In this document: piece after piece, positions 1-7,459 of the stretch
Position numbering within the stretch: the stretch's first letter is position 1
How the letters are laid out: the number at the start of each line of letters is the position of its first letter
Assembly: GCF_001645385.1 (NCBI RefSeq)
Contig: NZ_LVHI01000012.1
Coordinates: 332,106 to 396,105 of the forward strand
Origin: Rhodococcoides kyotonense
GTDB lineage: Bacteria; Actinomycetota; Actinomycetes; Mycobacteriales; Mycobacteriaceae
Direction of reading: 5' to 3'
DNA length: 64,000 bases
Program-made: the position numbers and the translations under genes
The notes under the pieces: model-generated
Seen by the model: the letters and a program-made list of their open reading frames with translations, nothing else
Databases searched by the model: none
What the model was told of the DNA's origin: nothing

Positions 1-91
1 GGTGGTCGATGATCGCGGCGTGGTGGGTGTCTTTGTGGGTGTCGACACCGGCGAACACGGTCAGGCTGACATCGGGTGGGTTTTCGGTCAT
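1..91 (-). CDS. IS110-family DEDD transposase, N-terminal 30 codons (partial)
   Basis: Reading the minus strand from an ATG at 91 gives a peptide beginning MTENPPDV, followed by VFAGVDTHKDTHHAA. The GVDTHKDTHHAA block is the hallmark start of the RuvC-like DEDD domain of IS110 recombinases; its first Asp is a catalytic metal ligand. The frame is open to the window edge. The enzyme catalyses RNA-guided recombination of the element with target DNA in characterised family members. Only the first 30 residues can be judged, so whether the gene is intact further on is unknown. Confidence 0.75.
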   Translation of the reverse strand, partial: MTENPPDVSLTVFAGVDTHKDTHHAAIIDH

Positions 92-300
92 GCTGGACAC
101 TGGTTATCCCTTCACGAGGTGACCACGCACCGGCCGGGACGGCGGACAACACAGTGACGGGACTCTTTGGTCAGGCTCCTATCAAGTCACTCCGCCCCAC
201 CGGTCGCGTGTGCTTCAGGTGTCCATCGATGCAGCAGCCGACACATCACGGGAAAGACAGCCATCGGCGTCAGCGCGGAAACGAGTCAAACCACTGCATC
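92..300 (-). ncRNA. Candidate IS110 bridge RNA region
   Basis: The stretch directly 5' of the recombinase start has no plausible gene on either strand. In studied IS110-group elements a bridge RNA is made from this left-end segment, with one loop pairing to the target and another to the donor. Position relative to the recombinase and the length of about 200 nt fit. I did not derive a secondary structure, and the ends are approximate. Confidence 0.35.
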
Positions 301-322
301 GACGAACCATTCCAGTATCACT

Positions 323-358
323 GCGCGGAAAGTTAGCCCAGAGGCCGACTTTCCGCGC
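323..358 (-). terminator. Hairpin downstream of the flavin monooxygenase gene
   Basis: GCGCGGAAAGT (323-333) and ACTTTCCGCGC (348-358) form a perfect 11-bp inverted repeat with a 14-nt loop. It begins 19 bases after the stop of the minus-strand gene that ends at 377. No long U-run follows, as is common in actinobacteria. It probably ends that transcript. It also sits next to the IS110 left end, so it could mark the insertion neighbourhood. Confidence 0.5.
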
Positions 359-376
359 ACGGGTGCGGAGCGCCTG

Positions 377-1600
377 TTACGAATACCAGGTCGGTTCGGG
401 CAGTTCGCCGGTCAGAACCCAGCGGCCCACTTCGCGCCGCTTGTACGCGACCGGGTCGTGCAACGTGTGGGTACGGACGTTGCGCCAGAAGCGATCGAAT
501 CCGTACTTGCCTGCCGTCGCCCGTGCACCCAGAGCCTCGAACACCGTCGACGTGATCTCGAGCGACACTTCGGTCGCACGCGCTTTCACGGCGGCGACGC
601 GGACCTCGTGGTCCCCTCGCTCCTCGGCCGTCACGTTCCATGCGTCGTCGTGAATGCGCTGCGCTTCCAACGCAACTGCGTCGGCGAGTGCTTCGACGGC
701 CCACAGTTTGGACGTCAGATCCCCGTAGATGTCGATGATGTAAGGCTCGTCGACGGCGCGGTCGACCGTGCTGTGCAGCCACGCACGCGTCTTGTCCTTG
801 GTGTACGCCGCCGCTTCCTCGAGAGCACCCCTCGCGATACCGAGGTAGAAGTTGACGAACACCAACTGGATCGTCGGTACGTTGAGCGTGTTGTAGACCC
901 GGGGCTGAAACTGCTTGTCCACGAAGCCTGCTGCGCTCGCCCAGTCGACGCGCACCTTGTCGATGGTGACGCTGCCGCTCTCCGTCCGGCGCTGGCCGAT
1001 GTTGTCCCAGTCGTCGTGGAACGTCAGACCCTCGATGTTCGACGGCACGATCGCGAAGACGTGGGCGTCGCTACCGGACAACGCCCCCTCGAGCACCGTC
1101 ACGTCCGAGACGCGGCTGCCCGTCGAGAACGTCTTGGCGCCGTCGAAGACGATGGTGTCGCCCTCGTCGGTGACGACGACATCGCTGTCCCGCGGGTTGA
1201 CCGCGCCGCCGAAGAACCACTTGTTCCGAGTCGCGTCCGCTTCGACGGCGTCGATCTGTTCGGGGGTCCCGACGAGCCGTGCCGCCCAGAACCACAGCAG
1301 GTGGTACCCGAGCAGCTGACCGATCGACCCGTCGGCGGCTGCGACCCGACGAATGACCTGATATGCCGTCGGCCAGTCCTGACCGGCTCCGCCGTGTTCG
1401 ACGGGCCCGAGAAGGGTGACGAGGCCGGAATCCTTCAGCAACTGGACCTCGTCGTGCGGCGGTTCGGTGCCTCGGTCTCGCGCGACGGCGTCGACGGCGA
1501 GCAACTGCGCCACCTCCCCCGCCCGCGTGATCCACCCCTCGGGCGACGTCGGGGCATCCGGCCAGTCCTTGTGCAGAGCTCGGTTCTCGGTGGTTGTCAT
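377..1600 (-). CDS. Acyl-CoA-dehydrogenase-fold flavin monooxygenase, DszC/SfnB-like
   Basis: The 407-residue product has the acyl-CoA dehydrogenase fold and resembles DszC/SfnB-type FMNH2-dependent monooxygenases, not fatty acyl-CoA dehydrogenases. Support comes from the N-terminal run EPPHDEVQLLKDSGLVTLLG with GPVEHGGAG, and from the C-terminal RFWRNVRTHTLHDPVAYKR, a DszC-family signature. Such enzymes oxygenate organosulfur or other small xenobiotic substrates and need a separate flavin reductase; none is in the window. I chose the ATG at 1600 (MTTTENR). A GTG at 1636 would add 12 residues, and neither has a clear ribosome site. It lies 75 bp downstream of larC on the same strand and may be co-transcribed, though a role in hydroxy-acid metabolism is not obvious. 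Confidence 0.75.
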   Translation of the reverse strand: MTTTENRALHKDWPDAPTSPEGWITRAGEVAQLLAVDAVARDRGTEPPHDEVQLLKDSGLVTLLGPVEHGGAGQDWPTAYQVIRRVAAADGSIGQLLGYHLLWFWAARLVGTPEQIDAVEADATRNKWFFGGAVNPRDSDVVVTDEGDTIVFDGAKTFSTGSRVSDVTVLEGALSGSDAHVFAIVPSNIEGLTFHDDWDNIGQRRTESGSVTIDKVRVDWASAAGFVDKQFQPRVYNTLNVPTIQLVFVNFYLGIARGALEEAAAYTKDKTRAWLHSTVDRAVDEPYIIDIYGDLTSKLWAVEALADAVALEAQRIHDDAWNVTAEERGDHEVRVAAVKARATEVSLEITSTVFEALGARATAGKYGFDRFWRNVRTHTLHDPVAYKRREVGRWVLTGELPEPTWYS

Positions 1601-1675
1601 GCAGCCAGTGAAACCGTTGCCCGCAGGGATGAACACAGTTCGGATCAGGCTGATTCTGAGAAAGAAGGGCCGGAT

Positions 1676-2824
1676 CTACTGAGCCGGTATCGACGCCATC
1701 ACTCGGTCCGCGAGGGTCCGGACCGGGATTCCCGTTGCGTCGGATACGCGGTGCAGATCGTCGTGCTCGGGCTTCGCGCGGTGCGGCCCGACCTTGACCC
1801 GCACCGTCATGCCTTCGATTTCGACGTCGATCCACCGACGAGGCAACGTACGACGGTCGACGATCGTACGACGCACACCGAGCGTGCCGGTCTCCGCGAG
1901 CAGCCGTTCCTCGACCGTCGCCGCTGCCAGTTGTGAGCACAGCGCCGAGACGGTGTGCATCGGCCTGCCCTTCTTGCCGGTTCCGGGCGAGATCCAGGCA
2001 TCGGCGGCGCCTGCGGCGAGCAGACGCTCGACGACGACAGCAAGCACTTCGCCCGTCACGTCGTCGAGGTTGGTCTCGAGCACGACCATCGCGTCGACGG
2101 GATCCGCGTCGGACACCGGCGTCCCCAGGACCGCGGTCAGGACGTTCGGCCGGCCCGGGGTGTCCCGCGTGCCCGCACCGTATCCGACGCTGTGCATCGT
2201 CATCGCGGGGACCGGACCGTACCGCGTTCCCGAGGTGGCGAGCAACGCGGCACCGGTCGGGGTGACCGTCTCGGTGTCCGTGTCCACTCCCACGACACGC
2301 GCGCCCCGGAGCAGGCCGAGCGTGGCAGGCGCGGGCACCGGCAGCAGCCCGTGCGCAGCGTGCGTCTGTCCGATGCCGAGACCGACGGCGCCGGAATACA
2401 CCGCCGTGATGTCGAGCGCCGCCAACGCAGCAGCGACACCCACGGTGTCGACGATCGTGTCGACGCCACCCAACTCGTGCAGATGAACCTTCTCGACGGT
2501 GGAGTCGTGGATCTTCGCCTCGGTCTCGGCAACCGAGCGGATCGCGCGGACCGCGAACTGCGAAACCTGTTCCGGCATAGCCCGTGAGGCCATGTCCAGC
2601 AACTCCGACGCGTGACGGGCGGGAACGTGGTCGTCGACCGTGACGATCGCGTGCGTCGCGCGCACCCCCTGCCTCTCCACCGACTCGGTCTCGAGCGTCC
2701 AGCCGGTGATGCCCGTGGACTCGATCGCGTCGCGAACGACGTCGATCGGGGCACCGAGGTCCAGCAGCGCACCCAGCATCATGTCCCCCGAAATTCCTGC
2801 AATCGGGTTGAGCCACAGAATCAT
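1676..2824 (-). CDS. larC: Nickel-pincer cofactor biosynthesis protein LarC (nickel insertion)
   Basis: LarC inserts Ni2+ into the pyridinium dithiocarboxylate precursor in a CTP-dependent step, giving the nickel pincer nucleotide used by LarA. The 382-residue product begins MILWLNPIAGISGDMMLGALLDLG, the typical LarC/DUF111 N-terminus with its GISGDM motif. It also has HLHELGGVDTIVDTVG near residue 125 and an ETNLDDVTGE segment near residue 255. It is one continuous reading frame, unlike the split larC1/larC2 of Lactobacillus. The ATG at 2824 overlaps the larB stop by 4 bp (ATGA), which argues for translational coupling and for this start over a longer upstream frame. Confidence 0.92.
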   Translation of the reverse strand: MILWLNPIAGISGDMMLGALLDLGAPIDVVRDAIESTGITGWTLETESVERQGVRATHAIVTVDDHVPARHASELLDMASRAMPEQVSQFAVRAIRSVAETEAKIHDSTVEKVHLHELGGVDTIVDTVGVAAALAALDITAVYSGAVGLGIGQTHAAHGLLPVPAPATLGLLRGARVVGVDTDTETVTPTGAALLATSGTRYGPVPAMTMHSVGYGAGTRDTPGRPNVLTAVLGTPVSDADPVDAMVVLETNLDDVTGEVLAVVVERLLAAGAADAWISPGTGKKGRPMHTVSALCSQLAAATVEERLLAETGTLGVRRTIVDRRTLPRRWIDVEIEGMTVRVKVGPHRAKPEHDDLHRVSDATGIPVRTLADRVMASIPAQ

Positions 2825-3495
2825 TCGACGGCCTTCGTTCGCGTGTAGGACTGCGCCAACCGGAACGCAGCCATGGCAGCACCGAAACCGGAGTCGATGT
2901 TGACGACGGTCACGCCCGCGGCGCACGAGGTCATCATCGCCAGTAGCGCGGTGACGCCGTCCAACGCGGCGCCGTATCCGGTGGAGGTCGGCACCGCGAT
3001 CACCGGACTCGCGACGAGCCCTCCGACGACGCTGGCCAGCGCACCTTCCATACCGGCGACGACCACGACGGCGTCGAGAGCACGGATCTCGTCCACGCGG
3101 GCCATGATCCGATGGATTCCGGCGACTCCGACGTCGCGAATCTCGGTGACCGACAACCCGATCGCCGACGCCACCGCCGCTGCTTCCGACGCGACCGGAC
3201 CGTCGGCGGTGCCCGCGGTGACGACACCGAGCGTGAACGCTCCCGGTGCCGCGCTACGCCAGGCGAGCACGCGGCCGACGGTGTCGTACGTGGAACCGGG
3301 AACCGCGTCCCCCACTACCGCTGCGGTATCCGCGGAGACCCGGGTGACCAGCACCGGCCCGGAGTTGTTCTGCAGCAACAGCTCGACGATGCGCGCGATC
3401 TCGACGTCGGTCTTGCCCGGTCCGTACACGACCTCCGGCAGACCCTGCCGGCGTTCACGATCCAGGTCGACGGTGTAATTCGGCTCGCGCATCAT
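2821..3495 (-). CDS. larB: Nickel-pincer cofactor biosynthesis protein LarB (carboxylase/hydrolase)
   Basis: LarB carboxylates nicotinic acid adenine dinucleotide at C5 and cleaves the phosphoanhydride, the first step of nickel-pincer nucleotide synthesis. The product of about 224 residues starts MMREPNYTVDLDRERRQGLPEVVYGPGKT. RQGLPEVVYG is the conserved LarB N-terminus. The C-terminal half has the AIR-carboxylase (PurE-like) pattern: VVVAGMEGALASVVGGLV, then VIAVPTSTGYGAAL and a closing NIDSGFGAAMAAF. Two adjacent ATGs (3495 and 3492) are possible, both overlapping the larE stop. The gene also overlaps larC by 4 bp, so larE-larB-larC is one coupled unit. Confidence 0.92.
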   Translation of the reverse strand: MMREPNYTVDLDRERRQGLPEVVYGPGKTDVEIARIVELLLQNNSGPVLVTRVSADTAAVVGDAVPGSTYDTVGRVLAWRSAAPGAFTLGVVTAGTADGPVASEAAAVASAIGLSVTEIRDVGVAGIHRIMARVDEIRALDAVVVVAGMEGALASVVGGLVASPVIAVPTSTGYGAALDGVTALLAMMTSCAAGVTVVNIDSGFGAAMAAFRLAQSYTRTKAVE

Positions 3496-4313
3496 CGCAC
3501 GACCGGCGTCAGGCTCAGCAGCGCGTTCATGCTCCCGCTTCGAAGGCCGCGGAGATCGAGCGAACCGAACACGAATCCGGCTCGGTCGAGGATGCGGAGA
3601 ATGTCGTCGCGAGAGTCGAACGCAGCAGCCATGTCTCGCTCGGCTACCTCCACGCGCGCGAGCGTTCCGTCGGCGTGGGTACGCACTCGGAGCTCTCGGA
3701 ACCCGAGGTCGTGCAGCGCCTGTTCGGCGTGCTCGATCTTTCCGAGCACGTCGGCCGTCACTCGGTCGCCGTATGCGATGCGCGACGAGAGGCACGCGGC
3801 CGCAGGCTTGTCCGCCGTGACCAGACCCCACTCGGCGCTGATTGCTCGCACATCTGCCTTGGTGAGTTCCGCATCGACCATCGGTGCGATGGCACCGCGC
3901 TGTGCCGCAGCGGTCTGCCCTGGGCGGTGATCGCCGAGATCGTCCAGATTGGTGCCGAGGGCCATACGCGCACCCATCAGCGTCGCCAAGGGAGTCAACG
4001 CGTCGAACAGCGCACTCTTGCAGTGGAAGCACCGGTTTCCGGTGTTCGCGACGTACTCCGGATCGTCGAGTTCGTCCGTGCAGACCTCCACGTGAGCGAT
4101 GCCATGCTCGCGGGCGAACCGGCGTGCCGCGGCACGTTCGGCGGACGGCAGACTCGCCGACACCGCGGTGACGGCGACTGCACGGTCACCGAGCACGCGA
4201 TGCGCGGCCGTCGCGAGCAACGCGGAATCCGCGCCGCCCGAGAACGCCACCAACAGCTTCTCTTCCCCTGCGAGCCGAGCCGTCAAGCGTTCGGCTGCGT
4301 CCGACACAGTCAC
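3492..4313 (-). CDS. larE: Pincer-cofactor sulfur transferase LarE
   Basis: LarE adenylates the LarB product and installs the two sulfurs of the pincer. The 273-residue product has the PP-loop ATP-pyrophosphatase motif SGGADS at residues 25-30. It also has the conserved RCFHCK (Cys95, Cys98) and KPAAACLSSRI, whose Cys174 corresponds in position to the sacrificial sulfur-donating Cys of Lactobacillus LarE. The GTG at 4313 overlaps the larA stop as GTGA and gives a protein of usual family length. A longer upstream reading has no family similarity. No obvious three-cysteine iron-sulfur binding set was recognised, so sacrificial-Cys chemistry is the default guess. Confidence 0.9.
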   Translation of the reverse strand: MTVSDAAERLTARLAGEEKLLVAFSGGADSALLATAAHRVLGDRAVAVTAVSASLPSAERAAARRFAREHGIAHVEVCTDELDDPEYVANTGNRCFHCKSALFDALTPLATLMGARMALGTNLDDLGDHRPGQTAAAQRGAIAPMVDAELTKADVRAISAEWGLVTADKPAAACLSSRIAYGDRVTADVLGKIEHAEQALHDLGFRELRVRTHADGTLARVEVAERDMAAAFDSRDDILRILDRAGFVFGSLDLRGLRSGSMNALLSLTPVVR

Positions 4314-5617
4314 GACTGCACCGCCGACACGTACGGAATGGTCTGCGGCCCTTCGGGAAGAACACAGACACGAGCCTCGGGTCCGACGCGTCGCAGCTCT
4401 TCGTCGACTGCGGCAGCGATGTCCTCGACGAGGAAAAGATGCGCGGTGCGCAGTTCCTCGTCGGACAGGAACGTCGTGTGCATGCCGATGCGCGCCTTGG
4501 CGAGTACACGCGCGAGTACCTGAACCTGCCACTGATCCGGCACCGTCTTCTCACGTGCCGAGATGGCGGTCAGCAGTTCGGCGGGCGTGGACTCGGAGGC
4601 GAGGACCTCACGGAACGATCCGTGATCGGGGAAACCGTCGCTGCACTCGGCGGCGCAGATGATGAGACCACCGGGCTTGACTACCGTTGCGGCAGCGGTC
4701 ATTCCCTTCACTGCCTGGTAGACGCTCTGATCCAGAGGGAAGCCGGAGTTGGTGGTGACGACCACGTCGTACAGCTGCGGCACCGGGACCATCGACAGCT
4801 CTCGCACCACCTCGCGTGTCGTCTCGTGCATCGCCAGCAGTTCACCGCCGAATGCTGCGACGACCTTCTGCTCGCGGTTGAGAACGACGTCGAGAGCGAA
4901 ATCGACGCCCGTGCCCGACGCGATCGCACGCACGTCGTCGTGCACCGGATTGCCCTCGCAGACAGCCCATGTCGCCTTCTCACTACCGATGCGGGCCGCG
5001 TTGTGCAGGGTCAGGACCGTGTCGAGGCCGGCGAGCCCGGGCGCCACGAGCTTCGGGCCGCCACTGAACCCGGCGAAGAAGTGCGGCTCGACGAAGCCCG
5101 TCGTGATCTTGACGTCGGACTCGGCCCAGATCCGGTTCAGCCAGACCGGCACCCCGTCACCGTAGGTGCCCATCCACTTCAGCGAATCGTCGTCGCGTGC
5201 ATCGTGATTGACGATGCGCATCGTGTCGACGAGCTCGTCGCCCAGCATGATCCGCAGTTCTTCGTCGGTGTTGCCACGATGGGTTCCGGTGGCGACCAGC
5301 AGCGTGAAGTCGTCCTTGGTGGAGATGCCCTCCAGCTCGGCGAGCAGCGCACGCACCATCAGTTCACGGGGTTGTGGCCGGGTCAGGTCGCACAGCGACA
5401 CTGCGATCTTCTGACCTGGCTTGACCACCTCGCGCAGAGGCGGCCCAGCAACCGGCTTGGCCAACGCCTGACGCAGCAGGCTCGGAACGTCGTCGGATGC
5501 GGGCTGGTAGGTGGGCGCGACGACGGTGGTGCGGTCCTCGGGCAGTTCGATCGTCAGACCGGTTCTGCCGTAGGCGAGTTCCACCGGAATCCGGGACTCG
5601 CCGTCTCGTTCGGTCAT
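4310..5617 (-). CDS. larA: Nickel-dependent 2-hydroxyacid racemase, LarA superfamily
   Basis: LarA enzymes racemise or epimerise 2-hydroxy acids by hydride transfer to the nickel pincer nucleotide held covalently on a lysine. This 435-residue protein keeps every key residue of Lactobacillus LarA at a constant +5 offset: Asp77 and Arg80 (SLCDLTR), His113 (ATGTHR), His179 (EPHFFAGFSGG), the cofactor lysine Lys189 (GGPK) and His205 (LTLHNAA). It should therefore be active. The substrate is uncertain, because homologues act on lactate, malate, phenyllactate and sugar acids. Its neighbours are glycerate kinase and a carboxylate permease, with no lactate dehydrogenase, so glycerate is a reasonable candidate. 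It heads the larA-larE-larB-larC unit. Confidence 0.88.
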   Translation of the reverse strand: MTERDGESRIPVELAYGRTGLTIELPEDRTTVVAPTYQPASDDVPSLLRQALAKPVAGPPLREVVKPGQKIAVSLCDLTRPQPRELMVRALLAELEGISTKDDFTLLVATGTHRGNTDEELRIMLGDELVDTMRIVNHDARDDDSLKWMGTYGDGVPVWLNRIWAESDVKITTGFVEPHFFAGFSGGPKLVAPGLAGLDTVLTLHNAARIGSEKATWAVCEGNPVHDDVRAIASGTGVDFALDVVLNREQKVVAAFGGELLAMHETTREVVRELSMVPVPQLYDVVVTTNSGFPLDQSVYQAVKGMTAAATVVKPGGLIICAAECSDGFPDHGSFREVLASESTPAELLTAISAREKTVPDQWQVQVLARVLAKARIGMHTTFLSDEELRTAHLFLVEDIAAAVDEELRRVGPEARVCVLPEGPQTIPYVSAVQS

Positions 5618-5682
5618 GACTACTCCTCGTTCTCGTGTTCGTGGTGCACGCGGCGGATCTACTCACCCGTACCGCGGCCGAA

Positions 5683-5711
5683 TGGGGCAGCCCGAGGAAC
5701 GGACTGCCCCA
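5683..5711 (-). terminator. Hairpin between the permease and larA genes
   Basis: TGGGGCAG (5683-5690) pairs with CTGCCCCA (5704-5711), with a further CCG/CGG inside the loop. It lies 47 bp past the permease stop in the 140-bp gap before larA. No U-run is visible. It may end or attenuate the upstream glycerate kinase-permease transcript, so larA could have its own promoter. Confidence 0.4.
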
Positions 5712-5757
5712 CGCGGGCTTTCGATGGCTGTGTCTACGACGCTACCGTGGCGAGTTG

Positions 5758-7440
5758 CTACGGAACCATCCAGCCGAGGACCGGTGTGGACTGGAGCACG
5801 ATCAGCGCCGTGATGACGGCCAGCAGTCCGAGGCTCCACGGAAGCAGTTTGCGGAACAGTGTGCTCTCCGAGCCGACGACGCCCACCGCGGCGGATGCGA
5901 CGGCCAGGTTCTGCAGCGACAGCATCTTGCCCATGACGCCTGCCGACGAGTTGGACGCTGCCATCAGCGTGGCCGACAAGCCGGTCTGATCGGCCGCGGT
6001 CACCTGCATGGCGCCGAAGAGCGAGTTCGACGACGTGTCCGAGCCGGTCAGCGCGACGCCCAGCCAACCGATGATCGGCGACAGGACGGCGAAGAACGCG
6101 CCGGTCGACGCGAGCGCCAGTCCGAGCGATGTGGTCAGACCCGACAGGTTCATGACGAACGACAGCGCGAGCACCGACGTGACGGTGACGATCGTCCACT
6201 TGAGCTGCACGAGGGTGGCGCCGAACGTGCGGATGCCCCGCATCGGGCTGATCTTGTAGATACCCATCGTGATGATGCCCGAGAGCAGCAGCAGGGTTCC
6301 CGTCGCGGCGAGATGGTCGAACTTGAACTTCTGTGCGGCAACGGCATTTCCGTCGGCATCGACCACGTCGAGACCCGGCCACTGGAACGTCGTACTACCG
6401 ATTCCCACGAGAGCGGACTTGACGGCCGGAATCTGAGCGATCGAAAAGATCACGATGACGACGAGGTACGGAGCTGCAGCCATCAGAACGTGACGCAGCG
6501 GGGGCCGCTTGACGACGACTGCGCCGGTGACCGCCGTCGCGGTGCCGGACGATCCGGTACCGCCGCCGTCGATTCCGCCGGTCTCGATGCGATCGGCATC
6601 CGTGGGCTCGGTGCTGGAGATGATCTCCTTCGGCTGCCAGACGCGCAGGAACGCCAGTACCGCAATGATCGTCGCGACTGCGGCGAGCACGTCGGTCAGC
6701 TCGACCGCGATGTAGTTGGACACCAGGAACTGAGCGAGACCGAAGACGAAGCCCGCGACGAGCGCGACCGGCCACGTGTGCTTGATGCCGCGCTTGCCGT
6801 CGACCAGGAGGACGAGCAGCATCGGCACGATGATGGCGACGAGCGGTGTCTGACGACCGGCCATGCTGGACAGTTCGTGCAGCTCGATTCCCGTGACGCC
6901 GTTCAGTGCGATGATCGGGGTACCCATCGATCCGAACGCGACCGGCGCGGTGTTGGCGAGCAGACAGATGACTGCGGCCTTGATCGGGTTCATGCCCGTC
7001 GCGATCAGCATTGCGGCCGTGATGGCAACCGGCGCACCGAAGCCTGCGAGCGACTCGAGCAGGGCTCCGAAGCAGAAGGCGATGAGAACAGCCAGGATTC
7101 GGAGGTCGTTGGAGATCGACCGGATGGTCGTTCCCAGCGTCTCGAACCACGGGGTGTCGGCACTGAGTCGGTAGATCCACAACGCGGTGATCAAGATCCA
7201 GAGGATCGGGGTCAGGCCGTAGGTGACACCGGCGGCCGCCGCACTGAGAGTCTGCCCGACGGGCATGCTCCACACCACCACGGCCAGGATCAGCGCGATG
7301 GCCAGTCCGGTCAGGGCAGACAGGTGCGCCTTGACGCGAAACACGCCGAGCAGCACGAACATCGTGACGAGGGGGATGGCAGCGACCAGGGCCGACAGGG
7401 CCAGGGACCCGCCGACGGGATCGTTGATCTGTTGAAACAT
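5758..7440 (-). CDS. LldP-family lactate/glycolate-type permease
   Basis: This 560-residue integral membrane protein belongs to the LldP/GlcA permease family, which brings in L-lactate, D-lactate or glycolate with protons. It has about 12-13 hydrophobic helices and the family block LLESLAGFGAPVAITAAML near residue 130, followed by LANTAPVAFGSMGTPI. A cytoplasmic loop rich in Gly/Thr lies near residue 275-300. It starts 19 bp after the glycerate kinase stop, so both are probably on one transcript. Given the neighbours, a 2-hydroxy acid such as glycerate or lactate is the likely cargo; the sequence does not decide which. Confidence 0.85.
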   Translation of the reverse strand: MFQQINDPVGGSLALSALVAAIPLVTMFVLLGVFRVKAHLSALTGLAIALILAVVVWSMPVGQTLSAAAAGVTYGLTPILWILITALWIYRLSADTPWFETLGTTIRSISNDLRILAVLIAFCFGALLESLAGFGAPVAITAAMLIATGMNPIKAAVICLLANTAPVAFGSMGTPIIALNGVTGIELHELSSMAGRQTPLVAIIVPMLLVLLVDGKRGIKHTWPVALVAGFVFGLAQFLVSNYIAVELTDVLAAVATIIAVLAFLRVWQPKEIISSTEPTDADRIETGGIDGGGTGSSGTATAVTGAVVVKRPPLRHVLMAAAPYLVVIVIFSIAQIPAVKSALVGIGSTTFQWPGLDVVDADGNAVAAQKFKFDHLAATGTLLLLSGIITMGIYKISPMRGIRTFGATLVQLKWTIVTVTSVLALSFVMNLSGLTTSLGLALASTGAFFAVLSPIIGWLGVALTGSDTSSNSLFGAMQVTAADQTGLSATLMAASNSSAGVMGKMLSLQNLAVASAAVGVVGSESTLFRKLLPWSLGLLAVITALIVLQSTPVLGWMVP

Positions 7441-7459
7441 CAGGTCTCTTTCGATTTTT

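Larger units (their letters stand above)
1..322 (-). mobile_element. IS110-family insertion sequence, left (5') end, cut by the window edge
   Basis: The first 91 bases encode the start of an IS110-type recombinase on the minus strand. The roughly 230 bases upstream of it carry no gene. IS110 elements have a non-coding left end before the recombinase gene, lack clear terminal inverted repeats and make no obvious target duplication, so the outer boundary cannot be fixed from this sequence. I place it provisionally before the hairpin at 323-358, which belongs to the neighbouring gene. The element's body and right end lie outside the window. The family assignment rests on the N-terminal motif of the recombinase; the extent is inference. 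Confidence 0.6.

Noticed and set aside
167..1936. A 589-codon open frame on the plus strand across the monooxygenase and larC genes
   Set aside because: It is antisense to two well-supported genes and has Arg/Asp/Val-rich composition with no family similarity; such frames are usual in GC-rich DNA.
2821..4532. Longer forms of LarB and LarE reaching into the upstream gene
   Set aside because: The extra N-terminal residues are antisense- or frame-shadow-like, and the ATGA/GTGA overlaps give natural starts.
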